Counted from the stretch's first letter, positions 1-8,010 are shown. The stretch is DNA of 37,420 bases from an uncultured Pseudomonas sp. (GCF_946885955.1 NZ_CAMPHI010000048.1:1-37420), one strand, 5' to 3'. Notes: generated from the sequence alone by a model not told the origin. Made by a program: numbers and translations.

Positions 1-1
1 C

Positions 2-514
2 CTGTACAGCGCCCTGCAGGACGGCAGCGTGCATATCTGGCCCGGCGCGCCGGGCAAGCCCGAACTGGCCAACCACACCCTGGAAACCCGCACCCAGGTC
101 GGCGAGATCGCCCTCAATCTGTACTTCCGCCGCGACACCCAACTGCCGCGCCTGCCCGACGATCTCAAGGGCCGGGAAGTGATCATGATCACCGGCTACA
201 CCTACTGGCAGCCGATCAACGCATTGCTCAACGACCCCGCCCTGGCCATCGCACAGCACCACACCAGCACCCATACCGCAGCCCTGGAAATGCTCCAGCG
301 GCACCGCGGCGACTATCTCCTCGACTACCAGACCCCGGTCGACCAGGCCCGGCGACGCCTGGGCATGAGCGAACTGCCGTTTCTGCAACTGCAGCGCATC
401 CCCCTCAAGCTGATCATCTCGCGTAGCGCCCCGGGCGCCGAAGCCTTACGCGACGCCCTCGACCGCGCCTACGAAGAACTGCAAGCGGCCGGCGAGGACC
501 TGCGCCTGCCCTGA
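2..514 (+). CDS. Periplasmic solute-binding protein (family 3-like), 5' end missing
   Basis: The reading frame is open from base 2, so the gene begins before the window; a GTG at 29 is probably internal. The visible C-terminal 170 residues look like the second lobe of a family-3 (SBP_bac_3-like) periplasmic binding protein: a stretch with GREVIMITGYTYW, then an exposed helix and a closing LKLIISRSAPGAEALRDAL segment. Such proteins bind small solutes, often amino acids, in the periplasm. The next gene at 596 is another protein of the same general type on the same strand, and no permease or ATPase gene is visible. The family call rests on overall pattern, the ligand is unknown, and the N-terminal signal peptide cannot be seen. 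Confidence 0.6.
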   Translation: MYSALQDGSVHIWPGAPGKPELANHTLETRTQVGEIALNLYFRRDTQLPRLPDDLKGREVIMITGYTYWQPINALLNDPALAIAQHHTSTHTAALEMLQRHRGDYLLDYQTPVDQARRRLGMSELPFLQLQRIPLKLIISRSAPGAEALRDALDRAYEELQAAGEDLRLP

Positions 515-595
515 ACGCCGGACGTCGCACGGGCTGGACAGCTGAAGTAGCGCGGCTAGGCTCAAGCACAGACCTGCGCAAGGAGGGCAAAGCAG

Positions 596-1363
596 ATGGC
601 CGAACCAAGGCGCGCACGCACCGCAGCCCACCGTTGGCTGCCAATCCTGCTGCTCTCGACCGTTGCCCCCGCCCACGGCGACGAGCCCATCACCCTGCAC
701 TACAACGAACGGCCGCCCTACCTGCAGACCCTGGACAATGGCGACATCACCGGCCTCACCGCAACGCCGGCGGCGCAAGCCCTGCGCCGAGCCGGCATCG
801 CCTTCAAGTGGGAAAAGACCCCGTCCAACCGGCAGATTCAAATCCTCCAGCGCGGTGCCGGCCAGGACTGCATGGTCGGCTGGTTCAAAAACCCGCAGCG
901 CGAGCTGATCGGCAACTTTTCCCTGCCCCTGTATCAGGACAAACCGACGATCGGCCTCGCCCTGTTCAGCAATATCAACATCGACAGCGGCAACAGCCTG
1001 GAAGAGGTGATGCAGAACCGCGAACTGCGCCTGCTGGTCAAGGACGGATACTCCTACGGCGATACCATCGATGCGCTGATCCGCCAGCTCAAGCCGCGGA
1101 TGCTCAAAACCACGGTGGAAAACAGCAATATGCTGCGAATGATCGCCCTGGATCGGGCCGACTACCTGTTTATCGCCGAGGAAGAGGCCAGCGGGCTGAT
1201 CCACCAATCCGAGTTCAAACCGGGCGACTTCAAGTACATCCATTTCAGCGACAGCCCCGCCGGCGGCCAACGTCACCTGTGGTGCAGCAAGCAGGTGTCC
1301 CAACACAACCTGAACAAGATCAATCAGGCCATCTCCGAACTGGTCCATTCGGCCAACCCGTAG
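596..1363 (+). CDS. Periplasmic solute-binding protein, transporter substrate-binding domain (family 3)
   Basis: This is a 255-residue protein. The start is supported by an AAGGAGGG ribosome site about 8 bases upstream. The N-terminus is a signal peptide (basic MAEPRRARTAAHR, hydrophobic WLPILLLSTVAPA, probable cleavage after AHG near residue 28). The mature part begins ITLHYNERPPYLQ, the typical first strand of family-3 binding proteins, followed by a GDITGLTATPAAQAL segment. It probably binds a small organic solute in the periplasm. No ABC permease or ATPase genes lie next to it, so it may be an orphan binding protein, or a sensor-like relative as is common in Pseudomonas. It ends 15 bases before the convergent hrpB stop. 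The ligand is unknown. Confidence 0.75.
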   Translation: MAEPRRARTAAHRWLPILLLSTVAPAHGDEPITLHYNERPPYLQTLDNGDITGLTATPAAQALRRAGIAFKWEKTPSNRQIQILQRGAGQDCMVGWFKNPQRELIGNFSLPLYQDKPTIGLALFSNINIDSGNSLEEVMQNRELRLLVKDGYSYGDTIDALIRQLKPRMLKTTVENSNMLRMIALDRADYLFIAEEEASGLIHQSEFKPGDFKYIHFSDSPAGGQRHLWCSKQVSQHNLNKINQAISELVHSANP

Positions 1364-1378
1364 CCCTGAGCGCACCCG

Positions 1379-3913
1379 CTATTTGCGCGGCTTGGCCCGC
1401 GCGGTGGGTTCGGCGATCAGCGGGTCGTCCGGCCAATAATGCTTGGGGTAACGCCCCTTCAAATCCTTCTTCACCTCGGCGTAGGTGCTACGCCAGAAAT
1501 TGGCCAGGTCCTGGGTCACCTGCACCGGCCGCCGCGCCGGCGACAGCAGATGCAACTTGACCACCTGGCGGCCGCCAGCGACGCGCGGGGTATCGGCCAG
1601 GCCGAACAATTCCTGCAAACGCACCGCCAGGACCGGCGGTTGTTCGCTGTAATCCAGGGTAATGCGCGAGCCGGACGGCACCTGCAGGCTGCGCGGCGCC
1701 AGCTCGTCCAGGCGCTGCGGCAGGGGCCAGGGCAGTAGGTTCGCCAGCAGGCCGGACAAATCCAGATTGGCGAAATGACTGAGGCGACTGACCTGGCCCA
1801 GATAGGGTTGCAGCCAGTACTCCAGCGATTGCAACAGCGCCGCATCGCCGACATCCGGCCAGTCGCTGCGGCCCTGAGCCTGGAGATCGAGACCGCGCAG
1901 CAAGGCCACCCGTGCCTGCCACTGGCGCAGTTCCGGAGTCCAGGGCAGCAGCGCCAGACCCTTGCGCCGCACCAGGCCGAGCAAGGCGCGGCTGCGTGTC
2001 GCTTCATCCAGCCCGCGCAGCGGTTCGCGACTGAGTACCAACTCGCCGAGGCGACGTTGACGCTCGGCACGCAGTACGCCTTCGCGCTCGTCCCAGTCCA
2101 ATTCTTCGCAGCTGCTGATCTGCTCGGCCAGCACCGTTTCGAACAATTGCGGATCGAGATCGGCGGCCAGGTAGATACGCTCCTCGCGCTGGCCCTGGCG
2201 GCTGCCGAGGTCGGCGAGCACCAGCCATTCGTGCTTCATCAGCGCATCGGCTTCGGCGAACAGCGCGGCGCGACCGTTGGCCAGGCGGTATTCGGCGCCA
2301 CCAGCACGGCGCTGCTGGGCGACCCGGTCCGGGTAGGCGAACGCGAGCAAGGCGCCGAGCCAGCGCGGATGCTCGGGATCGGCCACCGGCGCGCTCGCGG
2401 TTCCGCGCTTGAGCAAACCATGAAATTGCCGGGCCAGCTGCCGCGCCCGCTGAATACCGCCCTGGGCGGCGCGGCCGGCCTTGCTCTCGCCACTGAGCAA
2501 GGCGATGCGGCTGTGCAAATCGGCACCCGCGCCCTTGAGGATGTCACGCTCACCGAGCAGCGCCGCCAGATCGCAGGCCAGGGTCGCCAAGCCGAGGGCC
2601 TGGCCCCGCAGCAATAAATGGGCAATGCGCGGATGCGCCGGCAGTTCAGCCATGGCGCGGCCGTGCTCGCTGAGCGCACCGCGCTGATCCAGTGCGCCGA
2701 GGCGCGTCAGCAGATCGCGGGCCTGGGCGTAAGCCGCCGCGGGCGGCGGGTCGAGCCAGACCAGCTCATCCGGGCTGACGCCCCAACGCGCCAGCTGCAA
2801 GGCCAGACCGGCCAGATCGGCCTGGAGGATTTCCGCCGCGCCATAGGCCGCAAGCTGTTCGTGCTGCGCCTGGGACCACAGGCGGTAACAGGTGCCCGGC
2901 TGCAAACGTCCGGCCCGGCCGGCGCGCTGGGTGGCCGAGGCGCGGGAAATACGCTGCGTTTCCAGGCGAGTCATGCCGCTGCCCGGGTCGAAGCGCGGCA
3001 CCCGCGCCAGACCGGCATCCACCACCACACGCACGCCATCGATGGTCAGGCTGGTCTCGGCGATGTTGGTCGCCAGCACTACCTTGCGCGCCCCCGCTGG
3101 CGCCGGCTCGATGGCCGCACGCTGGGCGGAGAGCTCCAGTTCGCCGTGCAACGGGCAGAGCAGGATATCGCTGCGCCCACCCAAGCGTTCGGCCAGCTGT
3201 TCGTTGACCCGGCGAATCTCCGCCTGCCCCGGTAGAAACACCAGCAGACTGCCCGGCTCGTCGTCCAGCGCCTGCAGCACCGTTTGCAGCACCCGCGGCT
3301 CCAGCCATTCACCCGGCTGGAACGGCGCGCCCCAGCGCTGTTCCACCGGGAACATGCGCCCTTCGCTGCGCAGTACCGGCGCATCGCCGAGCACCGCAGC
3401 CAGGCGTTCGCCTTCCAGGGTCGCGGACATCAGCAAAACCTTCAGCGGCGGCTCGCCGGAATCTTCATCGCGGAACATCGCCCGGCCATTCAGGCACAGG
3501 GCCAGGGCCAGGTCGGCATCCAGGCTGCGTTCGTGGAACTCGTCGAAAATCACCAGGCCGACGCCCTCCAGCGCCGGATCGTCCTGCAGGCGGCGGGCGA
3601 GAATGCCCTCGGTGACCACTTCGATGCGCGTACGCGGGCCGACCTTGCTGTCCAGGCGAATGCGGTAACCGACGGTTTCGCCGACCTTCTCGCCCAGCTC
3701 GCTGGCCAACCGCTCGGCCGCGGCGCGGGCGGCCAGGCGACGCGGTTCGAGCATGACGATGCGCTGCCCGGCCAACCAGGGTTCGCCGAGCAGGGCGAGC
3801 GGTACGCGGGTGGTCTTACCGGCACCGGGCGGCGCCTCCAGCACCGCTTCATGGCGGCAGGCCAGGGCCTCGCGCAAGGCGGGTAACTGGGCATCGATGG
3901 GCAGGGATAGCAT
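1379..3913 (-). CDS. hrpB: ATP-dependent RNA helicase HrpB (DEAH family)
   Basis: The product is 844 residues, the usual HrpB size. The N-terminal RecA-like domain has Walker A PPGAGKTT near residue 25 and a DEFH box in IFDEFHERSLDADLAL, followed by motif III (MSATLEG). The second helicase domain contains TNIAETSLTIDGV and the QRAGRAGR motif VI. Then come the HA2-like region and an HrpB-specific C-terminal domain ending in the PKHYWPDDP segment. HrpB is a cytoplasmic DExH helicase with a poorly defined RNA role. An upstream in-frame ATG at 3964 exists, but GGAGA sits 4-5 bases before the ATG at 3913, which also gives the natural N-terminus MLSLPIDAQLPALREAL. It is convergent with the binding-protein gene and divergent from the lipoprotein gene at 4180. 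Confidence 0.95.
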   Translation of the reverse strand: MLSLPIDAQLPALREALACRHEAVLEAPPGAGKTTRVPLALLGEPWLAGQRIVMLEPRRLAARAAAERLASELGEKVGETVGYRIRLDSKVGPRTRIEVVTEGILARRLQDDPALEGVGLVIFDEFHERSLDADLALALCLNGRAMFRDEDSGEPPLKVLLMSATLEGERLAAVLGDAPVLRSEGRMFPVEQRWGAPFQPGEWLEPRVLQTVLQALDDEPGSLLVFLPGQAEIRRVNEQLAERLGGRSDILLCPLHGELELSAQRAAIEPAPAGARKVVLATNIAETSLTIDGVRVVVDAGLARVPRFDPGSGMTRLETQRISRASATQRAGRAGRLQPGTCYRLWSQAQHEQLAAYGAAEILQADLAGLALQLARWGVSPDELVWLDPPPAAAYAQARDLLTRLGALDQRGALSEHGRAMAELPAHPRIAHLLLRGQALGLATLACDLAALLGERDILKGAGADLHSRIALLSGESKAGRAAQGGIQRARQLARQFHGLLKRGTASAPVADPEHPRWLGALLAFAYPDRVAQQRRAGGAEYRLANGRAALFAEADALMKHEWLVLADLGSRQGQREERIYLAADLDPQLFETVLAEQISSCEELDWDEREGVLRAERQRRLGELVLSREPLRGLDEATRSRALLGLVRRKGLALLPWTPELRQWQARVALLRGLDLQAQGRSDWPDVGDAALLQSLEYWLQPYLGQVSRLSHFANLDLSGLLANLLPWPLPQRLDELAPRSLQVPSGSRITLDYSEQPPVLAVRLQELFGLADTPRVAGGRQVVKLHLLSPARRPVQVTQDLANFWRSTYAEVKKDLKGRYPKHYWPDDPLIAEPTARAKPRK

Positions 3914-4038
3914 GGTGTCTCCGGTTAACGGGGGAGCAACAGAAGCGCCCCGAACGATCGGCATTGCAGGTTACTTTCCCCCGGCAGGAAAAAGCCTCGG
4001 AAGGTCGTCGTTGCACGACTTTTACATCGAGGCCGGCG

Positions 4039-4044
4039 ATTATA
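4039..4044 (-). promoter_or_regulatory. Probable -10 of hrpB
   Basis: A perfect TATAAT is read on the minus strand about 125 bases before the hrpB start. No good -35 hexamer lies at the right distance (the candidate is TAAAGT-like), so this is a partial promoter call. Confidence 0.4.
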
Positions 4045-4141
4045 GCGGCGAACGGCCAGCCGACTTTACCGGTCTATACACAGGACCCGTTTTGGGCCTT
4101 GCAACTGCGCAACCTTTACCGCAGCCGAGCGGCTGCCGCCT

Positions 4142-4150
4142 TGCTATAGT
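4142..4150 (+). promoter_or_regulatory. Extended -10 promoter of the lipoprotein gene
   Basis: TG-C-TATAGT forms an extended -10 element 30 bases before the ATG at 4180. No clear -35 is visible, which is common for extended -10 promoters. A small GCAGCC/GGCTGC inverted repeat (4121-4136) lies just upstream. Confidence 0.5.
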
Positions 4151-4179
4151 TGCGCCAATTTCCAGCCATGAGGTGTCCA

Positions 4180-4599
4180 ATGCGCATGCACACTCGCATC
4201 ATTGGCGGCGTTCTCGCCGCCTCCCTGTTCACTCAACTGACCGCTTGCGGCACGCTGTTCTTCCCTGATCGCCGTGGTCAGATCGAAGGCCGTATCGATC
4301 CGGTGATCGCGGCGCTCGATGCGGTCGGCATTCTGTTCTATGTGATCCCCGGACTGATCGCCTTCGGCATCGACTTCGCCACCGGCGCCATCTACCTGCC
4401 CGGTGGCGTCAGCGCCCAGCTCGACCCGCAAGCGCTACACGACCTGGCGGACGCCGACGGCCGGATCGATAACGCCAAACTCAAGGCGCTGATCGAACAG
4501 AGCACCGGCTACAACCTGCCGCTGGATGATCCACGCCTGATTCAGCAACATGGCAACGTTCAGCAGCTGGCGGCTTACGGCTTGATCCCGGCGGCCTGA
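4180..4599 (+). CDS. Small predicted lipoprotein (YceK/YidQ-like)
   Basis: A 139-residue protein with a lipoprotein signal: charged MRMHTR, hydrophobic IIGGVLAASLFTQ, and lipobox LTAC with the modified Cys at residue 23. After CGTLFFPDRRGQIEGRIDP comes a hydrophobic stretch (ALDAVGILFYVIPGLIAFGIDF) and a TGAIYLPGG motif, a layout resembling YceK/YidQ-type lipoproteins. The C-terminal 60 residues are hydrophilic. The start was chosen at 4180 because AGGTG lies 4 bases upstream; ATGs at 4168 and 4186 are alternatives. It is followed by the cation-efflux gene after only 5 bases, so the two are probably co-transcribed. Function is unknown; the outer or inner membrane location is inferred from the lipobox. 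Confidence 0.75.
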   Translation: MRMHTRIIGGVLAASLFTQLTACGTLFFPDRRGQIEGRIDPVIAALDAVGILFYVIPGLIAFGIDFATGAIYLPGGVSAQLDPQALHDLADADGRIDNAKLKALIEQSTGYNLPLDDPRLIQQHGNVQQLAAYGLIPAA

Positions 4600-4604
4600 T
4601 CACG

Positions 4605-5510
4605 GTGAAAATACCTCAACATCACGCGCGCCTTATGCGCCAGGCCACCGCCGCCGCGCTGGTGGTGGCCCTGAGTCTGGCGCTGGCCAAAGCCATCGCC
4701 TGGTGGTTGAGCGGCTCGGTCAGCCTGCTGGCCGGCCTTACCGACTCGCTACTGGATGGCGCCGCCTCGCTGCTCAACCTGCTCGCCGTGCACTATGCGC
4801 TACGCCCGGCGGACAACGATCACCGCTATGGTCATGGCAAAGCCGAAGCCCTGGCGGGGCTGGGCCAGGCGATGTTTATCGGCGCCAGTGCGGTGCTGGT
4901 CTGCGGCCATGGCGTCGAGCGCCTGCTGCACCCGCAACCCATTGGCGCGCCGGCCCTGGGTATCGCGGTGATGCTGTTGTCGCTGGCCATGACCGTGGCG
5001 CTGCTGCTGTTCCAGCGCCACGTGGTACGCCTGACCGGCTCCACGGCAATTCGCGCCGACTCGCTGCACTACCGCTCCGATCTCTTGCTCAACAGCAGCA
5101 TCCTGGTCGCCATCGGCCTGGCCAGTTATGGCTGGGAGCGCCTGGATGCGTTATTCGGCATCGGCATCGCCTTCTACATTCTGTGGAGTGCCGTCAGCAT
5201 TGCCCGTGAAGCCGCAGCGGTGTTGATGGATCAGGAGCTGGAGCCGGCGATCAGCGCACAGATGCATGACCTGGCCTGCGCCGTGCCCGGTGTGCTCGGT
5301 GCCCACGATCTGCGCACGCGGATCTCCGGCACCCACTGGTTCGTGCAGCTGCATATCGAATTGCCGAGCGATCTACGCCTGGCCCAGGCCCATCGTTTGT
5401 GCGATCAGGTCGAGGCGGCGATCCAGGCCGAGTTCCCGCGGGCGCAGGTGCTGGTGCATGCCGACCCGGCCGAGGTGGTCCAGCGCAGCGCTGCGCAGCC
5501 CCAGGCTTAA
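4605..5510 (+). CDS. fieF: Cation diffusion facilitator FieF/YiiP
   Basis: A 301-residue inner-membrane metal/proton antiporter of the CDF family with six predicted membrane helices and a cytoplasmic ferredoxin-like C-terminal domain. The transport site residues of YiiP are present: D47 and D51 in helix 2 (LTDSLLDGA) and H155 and D159 in helix 5 (SLHYRSD). D70/H73/H77 in NDHRYGHGK match the loop site. The HxxxD pair in helix 5 is the arrangement typical of Zn/Cd-selective members; iron is also reported for the family. The start is GTG five bases after the lipoprotein stop, and an in-frame ATG at 4635 would remove the conserved HARLMRQ start, so GTG is preferred. The likely role is export of excess divalent metal. 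Confidence 0.92.
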   Translation: MKIPQHHARLMRQATAAALVVALSLALAKAIAWWLSGSVSLLAGLTDSLLDGAASLLNLLAVHYALRPADNDHRYGHGKAEALAGLGQAMFIGASAVLVCGHGVERLLHPQPIGAPALGIAVMLLSLAMTVALLLFQRHVVRLTGSTAIRADSLHYRSDLLLNSSILVAIGLASYGWERLDALFGIGIAFYILWSAVSIAREAAAVLMDQELEPAISAQMHDLACAVPGVLGAHDLRTRISGTHWFVQLHIELPSDLRLAQAHRLCDQVEAAIQAEFPRAQVLVHADPAEVVQRSAAQPQA

Positions 5511-5525
5511 TAAGCCGCGACCATG

Positions 5526-5551
5526 AAAAAAGGGAGGCCTGGCGGCCTCCC
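5526..5551 (-). terminator. Intrinsic terminator pointing to the minus strand
   Basis: The stem GGGAGGCC/GGCCTCCC (5532-5539 and 5544-5551) has a TGGC loop. Six A residues at 5526-5531 become a T6 tail when read on the minus strand, a textbook intrinsic terminator in that direction. In the plus direction it follows fieF but has only a poor tail (CTTGG). It may serve fieF weakly; its strong direction suggests a minus-strand transcript. Confidence 0.75.
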
Positions 5552-5750
5552 CTTGGAAAACTGTCCGGTGCTGGCAAAGCTCTTGCCGCTTTCGTCGCCC
5601 GCCTGGTTGGGTGGTGCGGACCCGGGTGCCGTGACGATCCGGTAGGATCGGCGGCTGCCGCTCACCTGATTGGGCGAGCCGGCTGGACATGTCGTCCGGG
5701 CCATGAAACTGTGGTAAAGCTTATCGCCACAGCCCGGAAAAAAGATTGCG
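5552..5750 (-). ncRNA. Possible small RNA upstream of the terminator at 5526 (speculative)
   Basis: The 325-base gap between fieF and the Lrp gene has no convincing protein gene on either strand. Its minus strand ends in a strong intrinsic terminator and contains several hairpins: GATCC/GGATC (5636-5649), GGCAA/TTGCC (about 5573-5587) and the CCGGGC...CTGTGG/CCACAG...GCCCGG stem (5695-5737). No clear minus-strand promoter was found. This is an inference from structure only; the 5' end is a guess. Confidence 0.25.
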
Positions 5751-5754
5751 AACA

Positions 5755-5812
5755 TTGCTCAAATACCCTGCTATTGCGCAATAAATAGCTAAAGGCGCAT
5801 TATCTTGCACAA
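5755..5812 (+). promoter_or_regulatory. Three TTGCNCAA sites and promoter of the Lrp-type regulator
   Basis: Octamers TTGCTCAA (5755-5762), TTGCGCAA (5774-5781) and TTGCACAA (5805-5812) precede the gene. A promoter fits inside: TTGCGC (5774-5779), an 18-base spacer and CATTAT (5798-5803). The second octamer overlaps the -35 and the third the expected start of transcription, which is the arrangement of an autorepressed operator. Confidence 0.5.
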
Positions 5813-5835
5813 TAATTTAAAAAAGACCTGCAAGA

Positions 5836-6315
5836 ATGAACAAACTCGACCGCTACGACCTGAACATCCTCGCCGAATTGCAGCGCGACGCCAGCCTGTC
5901 CAACCAGGACCTGGCTGAGCGCATCGGCCTGTCGCCTTCGCCCTGCTCGCGGCGGGTCAAGCAACTGCAAGACGACGGCTATATCGTCGGCCAGGTAGCG
6001 CTGCTCGACCGCAAACAACTGGGCCTGACCCTGACCGCCTACGTATTGATCGGCATGGACAAACACACTCCCGAACGCTTCGAACATTTCCAGGACGTCA
6101 TCCGCCAGTGCCCCGAAGTGCTCGAATGCTGCCTGGTCACCGGCATGGATGCGGACTATCAGCTCAAGGTAGTGGTGCCGGACATGGATCACTACCAGAA
6201 ATTCCTGCTCGGCACCCTGACCCGCATCGACGGCGTTTCCAGCGTGCGCTCCAGCTTCGTGCTGCAGCAAATCCTCTCCAGCACCCAACTGCCTCTGGAA
6301 CACCTGCGCAGCTGA
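5836..6315 (+). CDS. Lrp/AsnC family transcriptional regulator
   Basis: A 159-residue protein with the two Lrp domains. An N-terminal winged HTH (LDRYDLNILAELQ, LSNQDLAERIGLSPSPCSRR as recognition helix) occupies about residues 3-60. A C-terminal RAM/AsnC ligand-binding domain follows from about 68 to 145, including VLECCLVTGMDADY, the usual effector loop, and VSSVRSSFVLQ. Such proteins form octamers and sense amino acids. It is alone on its strand with no divergent partner gene, so its targets cannot be read from context, but repeated TTGCNCAA sites upstream suggest autoregulation. The ribosome site is weak. The next gene (DUF2788) has its own promoter. Confidence 0.92.
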   Translation: MNKLDRYDLNILAELQRDASLSNQDLAERIGLSPSPCSRRVKQLQDDGYIVGQVALLDRKQLGLTLTAYVLIGMDKHTPERFEHFQDVIRQCPEVLECCLVTGMDADYQLKVVVPDMDHYQKFLLGTLTRIDGVSSVRSSFVLQQILSSTQLPLEHLRS

Positions 6316-6331
6316 AGTCGACGGGATGGCG

Positions 6332-6359
6332 CTGACAAACCGGGGCGCGCGGGTATAAT
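6332..6359 (+). promoter_or_regulatory. Sigma-70 promoter of the DUF2788 gene
   Basis: CTGACA (6332-6337), a 16-base spacer and a perfect TATAAT (6354-6359). Transcription would start near 6366, giving a leader of about 118 bases before the ATG at 6484. Confidence 0.65.
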
Positions 6360-6483
6360 CGCCGGCGTTTCGCTGTGCCCCGTGCGACCCGCCATAAAGA
6401 GCCTTGCGCTCGCAGAATAACAATCGCCTCGCCAATGACCTGCCGTTCTGGCGGCACAGCCTCGCTTTGTCAAAGAGGTTGCG

Positions 6484-6687
6484 ATGGAACCTGAAGTATT
6501 CGAAGAACTGATGATGACCGTGCTGGTCGGCGGCCTGGTGCTGTTTATGGCGTTTATCGTCTGGGACCTGGCGAAAAAGTCCAAGGCCGGCCGCTTCGGC
6601 ACCATGATCCTGTTTCTCGCCCTGGGCCTGGGCGTATTGGGTTTCGTGATCAAGACCATCGTTATCGCCGGCATGGAAGGCGTCTGA
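6484..6687 (+). CDS. DUF2788 family small membrane protein
   Basis: A 67-residue protein with two predicted membrane helices: MMTVLVGGLVLFMAFIVW (about residues 10-28) and TMILFLALGLGVLGFVI (about 40-57), joined by the basic loop DLAKKSKAGRFG. I recognise the DUF2788 pattern from Pseudomonas; no function is known to me. AGAGG 6 bases upstream supports the start. It has a strong promoter and a leader over 100 bases long, so it is clearly an expressed independent gene. A GC hairpin at 6730-6755 follows the stop. Confidence 0.8.
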   Translation: MEPEVFEELMMTVLVGGLVLFMAFIVWDLAKKSKAGRFGTMILFLALGLGVLGFVIKTIVIAGMEGV

Positions 6688-6729
6688 CAGCCCCACCGTC
6701 CCCCAGTGCTGACCCTCCGAAAGCCGTTA

Positions 6730-6755
6730 CCGGCAGCTGCCCCGCATGCTGCCGG
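6730..6755 (+). terminator. GC hairpin after the DUF2788 gene
   Basis: CCGGCAGC/GCTGCCGG with a 10-base loop. No T-run follows, so it is at best a weak terminator or a 3'-end stabilising stem. Confidence 0.35.
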
Positions 6756-6845
6756 CTAGCGAAACGCCAGATCGAGGTCGGCAACTTAGCTATTCATAAT
6801 CCGCCCCATATCCATGGGCCAGGGCAGCTTTTTTCAGGAGAAACC

Positions 6846-7238
6846 ATGAACGCCAATGATCGCGTGATGCAGAGTTACGGACGCTGCTGCGCCAGCCCGG
6901 AGTTTTTCGACAGTTTCTATCGCCACTTCCTTGCCAGCTCGCCGGCTATTCGCGAGAAGTTCGCCAACACCGACATGAGCGGACAGAAGCTGCTGCTGCG
7001 CCAGGGCATCCTCAACCTGGTGATGCATGCGCGCGGCATGCCCGATACCAAGCTGCGCGCCCTCGGCGCCAGCCATTCGCGCGCGGGCTTTGATATCCGC
7101 CCGGAGCTTTACGACCTCTGGCAGCAGGCGCTGCTGCTGACCATTGGCGAGCATGACCCACAGTGCTGCGCCGAAACCCGCCTGGCCTGGAACGAGGTAC
7201 TGAACAAGGGCATCAGCGTGATCAAGGCCGCCTACTGA
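6846..7238 (+). CDS. Single-domain globin
   Basis: A 130-residue all-helical protein that reads as a bacterial globin: an early SYGRCCASPEFFDSFYRHF helix, SPAIREKFANTD with the CD-corner Phe (F39), and LGASHSRAGF, where H77 is the likely proximal haem ligand. DLWQQALLLTIGEHDP and AWNEVLNKGISVI form the last helices. It resembles the sensor domain of globin-coupled proteins but has no output domain. Haem binding and O2 or NO chemistry are inferred. AGGAG 6 bases upstream supports the ATG. Its TGA abuts the stop of the convergent rluE gene (TGATCA, 7236-7241), so the two 3' ends touch with no spacer. Confidence 0.8.
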   Translation: MNANDRVMQSYGRCCASPEFFDSFYRHFLASSPAIREKFANTDMSGQKLLLRQGILNLVMHARGMPDTKLRALGASHSRAGFDIRPELYDLWQQALLLTIGEHDPQCCAETRLAWNEVLNKGISVIKAAY

Positions 7239-7871
7239 TCACTCCAGCAGGGCCGGCACTTCACGCCATTGCCCCGGCTGCAGATTCTCCAATCCCCAAG
7301 GTCCGATACGTACTCGCACCAGGCGCAAGGTCGGCAGACCGACCGCCGCGGTCATACGCCGGACCTGACGGTTACGCCCCTCGCGGATCACCAACTCCAG
7401 CCAGGCCGTGGGCACGCTCTTGCGAAAGCGCACCGGCGGGTTGCGCGGCCACAACGACGGCTCGTCCAGCAGGCGTGCTTCGGCCGGCAGGGTCGGGCCG
7501 TCGTTGAGCTGCACGCCGTCGCGCAATTGCTGCAACTGCTCGGCGCTCGGCTCGCCTTCCACCTGCACCCAGTAGGTTTTCGCCAGCTTGTGTTTGGGGT
7601 CGGCGATGCGCGCCTGCAAGCCGCCATCGTTGGTCAGCAACAACAGCCCTTCGCTGTCGCGATCCAGACGCCCGGCCGGGTACACCCCGGGCACCGCGAC
7701 GAAATCCTTGAGGGTGGCGCGGCCTTGCTCGTCGTTGAACTGGGTCAGCACATCGAACGGCTTGTTCAGCAGCAACAGACGCGGCTCCGCTGGTGGCGCC
7801 TTGGCCACCCGGCGCACGGCGGGCTTGCCGGTTGAATGATGTGGCGAACGAGGACGAGGTGGACGGGACAT
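7239..7871 (-). CDS. rluE: 23S rRNA pseudouridine synthase RluE (RsuA family)
   Basis: A 210-residue RsuA/RluB/E/F-type pseudouridine synthase without the N-terminal S4 domain, as in RluE, which modifies U2457 of 23S rRNA in E. coli. The opening [14 protein letters not shown] is the conserved motif [18 protein letters not shown] carries the catalytic Asp, and [28 protein letters not shown] is the family C-terminal motif. A basic, low-complexity stretch of about 28 residues precedes the domain. It is convergent with the globin gene. Confidence 0.9.
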   Translation of the reverse strand: MSRPPRPRSPHHSTGKPAVRRVAKAPPAEPRLLLLNKPFDVLTQFNDEQGRATLKDFVAVPGVYPAGRLDRDSEGLLLLTNDGGLQARIADPKHKLAKTYWVQVEGEPSAEQLQQLRDGVQLNDGPTLPAEARLLDEPSLWPRNPPVRFRKSVPTAWLELVIREGRNRQVRRMTAAVGLPTLRLVRVRIGPWGLENLQPGQWREVPALLE

Positions 7872-8010
7872 GCGGGCTTCACTGAGAACGATCGGGGCGT
7901 CAGTGTAACCGAGGCCAACGTTGGACTATCAGCCAGGTCAATAGCGGTTACTAATGCCGGCCGGGCGACTATGCTGGCTGGGTTCCGATTCCCGCCCAGA
8001 GGCTATTGTC

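Noticed and set aside
5507..5755. Open frame of 82 codons on the minus strand in the fieF-Lrp gap
   Set aside because: Its composition is not protein-like, no good ribosome site precedes it, and it runs through the strong terminator stem.
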